The notes under the pieces were generated by a model, which was not told the DNA's origin, did not search any database, and was given only the letters and a program-made list of their open reading frames with translations. Positions 1 to 4,965 of a stretch of 6,192 nt of DNA are shown in pieces. Both the position numbers and the translations under genes were made by a program. The stretch covers positions 1 to 6,192 of the forward strand of contig DAHWNE010000063.1 of the NCBI GenBank assembly GCA_027340195.1, in the 5' to 3' direction. The stretch comes from Acetobacteraceae bacterium. Its GTDB lineage: Bacteria > Pseudomonadota > Alphaproteobacteria > Acetobacterales > Acetobacteraceae. The stretch's first letter is position 1. Each line of letters begins with the position of its first letter.

Positions 1-145
1 CTGCCGCTGATCATCCGCGTGGCCAGGCTTGCCGGCCGGGTGCCGGTCAGGTATCATGCACGCAGAAGGGGCAGGATGAGATGGGTCGCGTTCGCTTGGC
101 GGACCGGCCCCGACTTGGTGGTCTTGGTAACCGGGCGGCCCGTTC
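1..145. other. Left-edge stretch with no supported gene
   Basis: I see no convincing gene here. A TGA at 8-10 could be the end of a gene entering from the left, but only two preceding codons are visible, so this cannot be supported. The reading frame of the downstream ligase is closed by TAA at 128-130, so that gene cannot begin further upstream. No clear -35/-10 pair is visible. The hexamer cttggt occurs twice close together (114-119 and 123-128), which I take as chance. Confidence 0.4.
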
Positions 146-1498
146 ATGCGATCCCTGTTGTTCGTCCTCGAGATGGTCTGCCTGCTGCCGATCTGCCTGG
201 CGCGGCCGTTCGTCGGCGTGATCCTGTGGGACTGGATCGCCTTCATGAACCCGCACAAGCTGGTGTGGGGGTTCGGCACCGACTGGCCCTGGGCCTGGAT
301 GATCTTCATCGTCACCATCCTCGGCTGGATGTTCGGCCGCGAGCCCAAGCGGGTGCCGATGAACACGACCACGGTCCTCATGATCCTGTTCGTGCTGGGC
401 GCGACGGCGGCGATGCCGTTCGCCATCGCCCCGTGGCCTTCCGAGTATGAGGGCTGGATGCGGGTGCTGAAGATGTTCACCTTCTTCATCGTCACCGCCG
501 GGCTGCTGACCGACAAGCGCCGGATCGACGGGCTGATCTGGATCATCGCCATCTCGATGGGCTACTGGGCGATCTATCAGGGCGGCGCCTCGCTGGTGAC
601 CCTGGGGCACCACAAGGCGTTCGGCCCGCCGACCACCATGATCCAGGACAACAACGCCTTTGCCGCCGCCATGCTGGTGGTGCTGCCGCTGTTCAACTAC
701 CTGCGGCTGCAGGCGCGGCACAAGCTGGTGCAGCGCGCCCTGGGGGCGGTCATGGCGCTGGCGCTGCTCACCGCGCTGGCCAGCTACTCGCGCGGCGCCC
801 TGCTGGGGGCGGTGGCGATGGCGGGCATGATGTGGTGGCGCAGCCGCTCCAAGATGCTGGGCATCGTGCTGATTATCATGGCGGTGGTGGCGGTGCTGAT
901 GTTCATGCCGGAGGCGTGGTTCGCCCGCCTGTACCGCATCGATCATTACCACGCCCACGGCTCGGCCGCGAGCCGGCTTTACATTTGGCGCGTGGCCTGG
1001 CTGCTGGCGCTGCACCACCCGCTGACCGGGGCCGGGTTCCACGCCACCATCTATCAGTCGGTCATCAACACCATCGTGCCGAACGGGCGGCATCTGGCGA
1101 TCCATTCGGTGTGGTTCCAGGTGCTGGGCGAGCTCGGCTTCCCGCTGTTCTTCATCTGGACCGGCATCACCGTGGTCGGCTGGCGCAACGCCCGACGGAT
1201 CGAACGGCTGGCGCGCGGGCATGACAATCTGCGCTGGGCCGAGGATCTCGGACGATCGATGCAGAGCGCCATCGTCGCCTACGCGGTCACCGGCTCGTTC
1301 CTGCCCATCGCCTATTGGGACATCTATTTCACCACCCTTCTGGCGTTGCAGGCGGCCATCATGGTGACCGAGGCCACGCTGCGGCGCGAGGCCGCCGAGG
1401 CCTCGGGCGAGGCCCCGTGGCGCCGCGGCGGGTTGCTGCCGCCGCCGAAGCGGCCGCGCCCGGGCGCGCTGCCCGGCCGCCCGGTGCCCGCCGGATGA
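146..1498 (+). CDS. O-antigen ligase/Wzy-like membrane protein, probable exosortase-A-associated O-glycosylation ligase
   Basis: A 450-residue polytopic inner-membrane protein. Hydrophobic segments fall at about residues 5-30, 48-63, 76-95, 109-121, 129-145, 170-184, 196-212, 217-230, 237-254, 283-290, 330-345 and 375-408, and the C-terminal tail of about 40 residues is polar and Pro/Arg-rich. It matches the O-antigen ligase/polymerase superfamily: DNNAFA (168-173), SYSRGALLG (213-221), SRLYIWR (276-282) and a periplasmic-loop His-Ser at 320-321 followed by WFQVLGELG. R216, R282 and H320 are plausible counterparts of the Arg and His residues needed in WaaL ligases. The overall pattern resembles the subfamily found beside exosortase A/PEP-CTERM loci, whose predicted role is transfer or polymerisation of lipid-linked glycans on the periplasmic face; no exosortase gene lies in the window to confirm this. 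The ATG at 146 is the first possible start after the in-frame TAA at 128-130, and no strong ribosome binding site precedes it. Its TGA overlaps the start of the next gene. A simple Wzy polymerase is the alternative. Confidence 0.85.
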   Translation: MRSLLFVLEMVCLLPICLARPFVGVILWDWIAFMNPHKLVWGFGTDWPWAWMIFIVTILGWMFGREPKRVPMNTTTVLMILFVLGATAAMPFAIAPWPSEYEGWMRVLKMFTFFIVTAGLLTDKRRIDGLIWIIAISMGYWAIYQGGASLVTLGHHKAFGPPTTMIQDNNAFAAAMLVVLPLFNYLRLQARHKLVQRALGAVMALALLTALASYSRGALLGAVAMAGMMWWRSRSKMLGIVLIIMAVVAVLMFMPEAWFARLYRIDHYHAHGSAASRLYIWRVAWLLALHHPLTGAGFHATIYQSVINTIVPNGRHLAIHSVWFQVLGELGFPLFFIWTGITVVGWRNARRIERLARGHDNLRWAEDLGRSMQSAIVAYAVTGSFLPIAYWDIYFTTLLALQAAIMVTEATLRREAAEASGEAPWRRGGLLPPPKRPRPGALPGRPVPAG

Positions 1499-1716
1499 GC
1501 GGCATTCTCTACCTGCTGGCGCTGATCGCGGTGGCTTGGCTGGTTGCCTGGAGCATCTCCGACCCGACACGCGCCGACAAAATCTGGTGGCCGTTCGACA
1601 TGAAGGGAGAGCCGGAGAAGCCGAAGCTGCGCGCCTGGCAGGCGCGGCTGCGGCCGGATATGCCACCGCGGGCCGCCCCGCCGCCGGCGCCGCCCCGCCC
1701 GCTGCGGCGCCGGTAA
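1495..1716 (+). CDS. Small single-pass membrane protein coupled to the ligase (unknown function)
   Basis: A 73-residue protein I do not recognise. Residues 3-20 form one hydrophobic helix (ILYLLALIAVAWLVAW). A short segment with Asp/Arg, the aromatic patch IWWPFDM (30-36) and a charged region follow, and the tail (57-73) is rich in Pro, Ala and Arg and ends in three Arg. The start is fixed by the ATGA overlap with the ligase stop (1495-1498). There is no good Shine-Dalgarno sequence, which fits reinitiation by ribosomes leaving the ligase gene. The tight coupling suggests it acts with the ligase, perhaps as a small accessory or stability subunit, but that is inference. Its stop codon lies inside a short perfect dyad and is 7 bp from the stop of the converging usg gene. 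GC-rich composition makes spurious frames common here; the clean N-terminal helix and exact overlap argue that this one is real. Confidence 0.7.
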   Translation: MSGILYLLALIAVAWLVAWSISDPTRADKIWWPFDMKGEPEKPKLRAWQARLRPDMPPRAAPPPAPPRPLRRR

Positions 1717-1722
1717 CCGGCG
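1708..1722. repeat. Short perfect dyad between converging genes
   Basis: Seven bases (cgccggt), one central base, then their exact complement (accggcg). As RNA it could form only a 5-bp GC stem with a 5-base loop. It contains the TAA of the small membrane-protein gene and nearly abuts the usg stop. There is no T tract on either strand, so it is not a classical intrinsic terminator; it could be a weak bidirectional 3'-end stem or simply chance in GC-rich DNA. Confidence 0.35.
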
Positions 1723-1723
1723 A

Positions 1724-1981
1724 TCAGTGCAGGCGCGCCCAGTTCACATGCCGGGTGCGAGGCGGCACCAGCGGTCCGGCCGCCGCCACCCGCACCGAAT
1801 GCACCTGCGCCTCGAGCTCGCGTCGCCAGAAGGCCAGGAAACGCCGCAGCGCCGGATACTCCGGCACCAGATCCAGCTGCTGCCAGACGAAGCTTTGCAG
1901 CAAGCCGGGATGATCGGGCATCCGGTACAGAATCTCGGCCGTGGTCAAACGGTAGTCCTTCAGTTGCAACGCCAGCGTCAT
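1724..1981 (-). CDS. usg: Usg family protein
   Basis: An 85-residue protein with the hallmark block of the Usg family: YRLTTAEILYRMPDHP (residues 10-25), then LLQSFVWQQLDLVPEYPALRRFLAFWRRELEAQVHSVRV. Usg was named from an open reading frame next to trpFBA in Caulobacter crescentus. The family is conserved in Alphaproteobacteria and has no established biochemical function. The protein is small and soluble with no signal peptide or membrane segment, and its length is typical of the family. The ATG at 1981 is supported by GAGGAG seven bases upstream. Here the gene does not sit beside trp genes: it is divergent from groESL and converges on the ligase/small membrane-protein pair. Part of the shared groESL control region may also control it (see the possible promoter at 2059-2087). 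Confidence 0.92.
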   Translation of the reverse strand: MTLALQLKDYRLTTAEILYRMPDHPGLLQSFVWQQLDLVPEYPALRRFLAFWRRELEAQVHSVRVAAAGPLVPPRTRHVNWARLH

Positions 1982-1988
1982 CGGCGAA

Positions 1989-1994
1989 CTCCTC
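1989..1994 (-). promoter_or_regulatory. usg ribosome binding site
   Basis: On the minus strand this reads GAGGAG, seven bases before the ATG at 1981. It is a strong Shine-Dalgarno match and decides the usg start. Confidence 0.85.
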
Positions 1995-2058
1995 GCGTCC
2001 TTGCTGTCCTCCGCGGCGCGATCATGCCATGGGGCGCGGGGCGGGCTGCAACAAAAAA

Positions 2059-2087
2059 ATCATACATACCAGCACTTTAGCACTCTC
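2059..2087 (-). promoter_or_regulatory. Possible usg promoter overlapping CIRCE 1
   Basis: On the minus strand 2064-2059 reads TATGAT, five of six matches to the -10 consensus, in a small AT-rich island (2051-2079) that stands out from the GC-rich surroundings. A T run follows it, and a start near 2052 would give a leader of about 70 bases. With a 17-base spacer the -35 box would be 2087-2082, which is a poor match (GAGAGT) and lies inside the CIRCE 1 repeat. The -10 is convincing; the -35 is not, so the promoter may be weak or activator-dependent. Confidence 0.4.
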
Positions 2088-2103
2088 ACCGAAGGAGTGC
2101 TGC
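2077..2103. promoter_or_regulatory. CIRCE operator 1 (HrcA binding site), upstream of the groESL promoter
   Basis: Left arm TTAGCACTC (2077-2085) is a perfect consensus half. After a 9-base spacer the right arm is GAGTGCTGC (2095-2103), matching GAGTGCTAA at seven of nine positions. The 9-9-9 arrangement is that of CIRCE, the operator of the heat-shock repressor HrcA. It ends 7 bp before the TTGACA box of groESL and also covers the -35 position of the possible usg promoter. An extra copy of AGCACT (2071-2076) precedes the left arm. The hrcA gene is not in the window. Confidence 0.85.
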
Positions 2104-2110
2104 CACCGCC

Positions 2111-2139
2111 TTGACAGGGCGGGGCGACGCGCCTAGATG
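2111..2139 (+). promoter_or_regulatory. groESL promoter
   Basis: A perfect -35 TTGACA (2111-2116) is followed after 17 bases by TAGATG (2134-2139), a weak sigma-70 -10. Read as CCTAGAT (2132-2138) the -10 also resembles the alphaproteobacterial RpoH type, and CTTGAC fits an RpoH -35, so the promoter may be read by sigma-70, sigma-32 or both. The expected start is near 2146, inside CIRCE 2, a usual place for CIRCE to block initiation and become part of the messenger leader. Confidence 0.75.
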
Positions 2140-2141
2140 CG

Positions 2142-2168
2142 TTGGCACTCCCCGAGGGGGAGTGCCAG
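2142..2168. promoter_or_regulatory. CIRCE operator 2 (HrcA binding site), at the groESL transcription start
   Basis: TTGGCACTC (2142-2150), a 9-base spacer, then GAGTGCCAG (2160-2168). Each arm departs from the TTAGCACTC/GAGTGCTAA consensus at one matching, symmetric position (A to G on the left, T to C on the right), so the dyad is kept; the last base of the right arm also differs. The spacer is itself self-complementary, so the site folds as one long hairpin (see findings). It lies just after the -10 box, the position expected for an HrcA operator of groESL. Confidence 0.88.
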
Positions 2169-2190
2169 CACCGATCAGCGGAGGAAGCTC

Positions 2191-2209
2191 CGGGCCCGTT
2201 CGGGACCCG
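2191..2209 (+). other. Small hairpin in the groESL 5' leader
   Basis: Bases 2191-2194 (CGGG) pair with 2206-2209 (CCCG) and 2195-2197 (CCC) with 2202-2204 (GGG), leaving one bulged A at 2205 and a GTTC loop. It lies in the untranslated leader between CIRCE 2 and groES. No function can be read from the sequence. Confidence 0.35.
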
Positions 2210-2262
2210 CTTCTCCCGATCGTGCCGGGAAATCGTCCACCCCAGAAGACCGATCACCTCTC

Positions 2263-2267
2263 AGGAG
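2263..2267 (+). promoter_or_regulatory. groES ribosome binding site
   Basis: AGGAG, eight bases before the ATG at 2276. It fixes the groES start at 2276 and rules out extending the frame upstream, where the open frame runs back into the -35 box. Confidence 0.88.
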
Positions 2268-2275
2268 CGATCCGA

Positions 2276-2590
2276 ATGAAGTTCCGTCCCCTGCATGACC
2301 GGGTCGTGGTCCGGCGCATCGAAGCCGAGGAAAAGACCGCGGGCGGCATCATCATCCCCGACACCGCCAAGGAAAAGCCGCAGGAAGGCGAGGTTATCGC
2401 CGCCGGCCCGGGCGCGCGCAACGAACAGGGCCAGCTGGTGCCGCTGGAAGTCAAGGCCGGCGACCGCATCCTGTTCGGCAAGTGGTCCGGCACCGAGGTC
2501 AAGCTCGACGGCGAGGAACTGCTCATCATGAAGGAGTCCGACATCATGGGCATCGTCGAAGTGACCGCCGCCAAGAAGAAGGCCGCCTGA
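2276..2590 (+). CDS. groES: Co-chaperonin GroES (Cpn10)
   Basis: A 104-residue cytoplasmic co-chaperonin that caps GroEL as a heptameric lid and helps enclose substrate proteins for folding. The family signature [36 protein letters not shown] is at residues 3-38. Its mobile loop (about 16-33) carries the hydrophobic III triplet (25-27) that docks on the GroEL apical domain. [14 protein letters not shown] and the C-terminal ESDIMGIVE block are also typical. The Lys/Ala-rich tail (TAAKKKAA) makes it slightly longer than the 97-residue E. coli protein, as in many alphaproteobacteria. It is the first gene of the groESL operon, 43 bp ahead of groEL, with a leader of about 130 bases and control by the paired CIRCE sites. 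It appears intact. Confidence 0.98.
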   Translation: MKFRPLHDRVVVRRIEAEEKTAGGIIIPDTAKEKPQEGEVIAAGPGARNEQGQLVPLEVKAGDRILFGKWSGTEVKLDGEELLIMKESDIMGIVEVTAAKKKAA

Positions 2591-2616
2591 CCGGCGCCTG
2601 TCGCTACTCAACGCAT

Positions 2617-2622
2617 AAGGGA
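2617..2622 (+). promoter_or_regulatory. groEL ribosome binding site
   Basis: AAGGGA, eleven bases before the ATG at 2634. The spacing is somewhat long, but this is the only purine-rich match in the 43-bp gap, and the MAAKEVRFG amino terminus confirms the start. Confidence 0.65.
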
Positions 2623-2627
2623 TCTGA

Positions 2628-4271
<1,644 letters not shown>

Positions 4272-4298
4272 TCCGTCCGGACGCCTGACGAACGAGAG

Positions 4299-4327
4299 GG
4301 GCGGGTCCGCGAGGGCCCGCCCTTTTT
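4299..4327 (+). terminator. Intrinsic terminator of groESL
   Basis: GGGCGGGTCC (4299-4308) pairs along its whole length with GGGCCCGCCC (4313-4322), with one G-T wobble. It is closed by the GNRA-type tetraloop GCGA (4309-4312) and followed directly by five T (4323-4327). This is a strong rho-independent terminator for the plus strand. On the minus strand the T tract is missing, so it would not be expected to end the converging aldolase transcript efficiently. Confidence 0.93.
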
Positions 4328-4342
4328 GTGGGCGGCGATGGC

Positions 4343-4361
4343 CCGGTTTCGACCTAACCGG
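4343..4361 (-). repeat. Short inverted repeat over the aldolase stop codon
   Basis: CCGGTT (4343-4348) and AACCGG (4356-4361) are exact complements around a 7-base loop. The TAG of the aldolase gene lies at the edge of the loop. No T run follows on the minus strand, so if it acts in 3'-end formation it is at best a weak stem. No other terminator for the minus-strand operon is visible. Confidence 0.3.
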
Positions 4362-4965
4362 TGACCGCCCGCGCCGCCGCCAGGATCGCCCCCTTGTCCC
4401 CCGCCGCGATCCGCTTCGCATCCACCAGCGCCCCGCCCATCCCCACGAAGGCCGCGCCGGCCGCCAGATAGGCCGGAACATCCACCGGCCCCACCCCGCC
4501 GGTGGGGCAGAACGCCACCCCGGGGAACACGCTGCGCAGCGCCGCGATGTGCGAAGGCCCGCCCACCGAGGCCGCCGGGAAAACCTTCACCGCATCCGCC
4601 CCCGCCGCCAGCGCCGCCCGCACCTCGGTGGGCGTCAGCGCTCCCGGCAGGAACGCCGCCTCCGCCGCGCGGCAGGGCGCGGCCAGCGCCGGATCGACCC
4701 AGGGCGAGACGACGAACCGCGCCCCCGCCGCCAGGCATGCCGTCGCCGCCGCCGCGTCCGGCACCGTGCCCGCCCCCACCAGCAGCGCCGGATCGGCCGC
4801 CAGCGCGCGGATCAGCTCGACCGCGCCCGGGATGGTCAGGGTGATCTCGAAAACCGTGAGCCCGGCCTCGCGCAGCCAGGCCACCGCGGTCGCGGCCAGC
4901 TCGGCGGTCGGCGTGCGCACCACCGGGATCACGCGCGCCGCGCGCAGCCGCTCCAGCACCGTCAT
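4354..4965 (-). CDS. eda: KDPG/KHG aldolase (Eda family)
   Basis: A 203-residue class I aldolase of the Eda family: a cytoplasmic TIM barrel that cleaves 2-keto-3-deoxy-6-phosphogluconate to pyruvate and glyceraldehyde 3-phosphate and/or 4-hydroxy-2-oxoglutarate to pyruvate and glyoxylate. Visible motifs in order are RVIPVVRT (11-18), FEITLTIPGAVELI (39-52) with the catalytic Glu40, VGAGTV (63-68), ARFVVSPW (82-89), FLPGALTPTE (105-114), AVKVFPA (125-131) with the Schiff-base Lys127, and FCPTGGV (152-158). Length is normal. Residue 44 is Thr where E. coli Eda has the pyruvate-binding Arg49, so substrate choice may differ. The start at 4965 is supported by GGGAGG seven bases upstream and overlaps the stop of the preceding acyl-CoA synthetase gene as ATGA, so the two are translationally coupled. 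No edd, zwf or pgl gene is visible, so a role outside the Entner-Doudoroff pathway is possible. The family assignment is firm; the exact substrate is not. Confidence 0.9.
   Translation of the reverse strand: MTVLERLRAARVIPVVRTPTAELAATAVAWLREAGLTVFEITLTIPGAVELIRALAADPALLVGAGTVPDAAAATACLAAGARFVVSPWVDPALAAPCRAAEAAFLPGALTPTEVRAALAAGADAVKVFPAASVGGPSHIAALRSVFPGVAFCPTGGVGPVDVPAYLAAGAAFVGMGGALVDAKRIAAGDKGAILAAARAVTG

Noticed and set aside
19..450. Plus-strand frame of 143 codons at the left edge
   Set aside because: Overlaps most of the first third of the ligase gene in another frame and has no recognisable features.
47..1666. 539-codon open frame on the minus strand opposite the ligase
   Set aside because: It is Arg/His/Gln-rich with no recognisable domain and lies wholly opposite a clear membrane-protein gene; long antisense frames are expected at this GC content.
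2060..2257. 65-codon minus-strand frame in the groESL control region
   Set aside because: No family resemblance, and it overlaps both CIRCE sites and the promoter, which explain this DNA better.
2111..2590. Longer groES frame starting upstream
   Set aside because: Its first codon is the TTG of the -35 box and it would cross CIRCE 2. The true start at 2276 has a good ribosome binding site and the canonical [10 protein letters not shown] amino terminus.
4299..4327. groESL terminator as a bidirectional terminator for the converging aldolase gene
   Set aside because: The stem is symmetric enough, but the minus strand lacks a T tract after it, so intrinsic termination in that direction is not supported.
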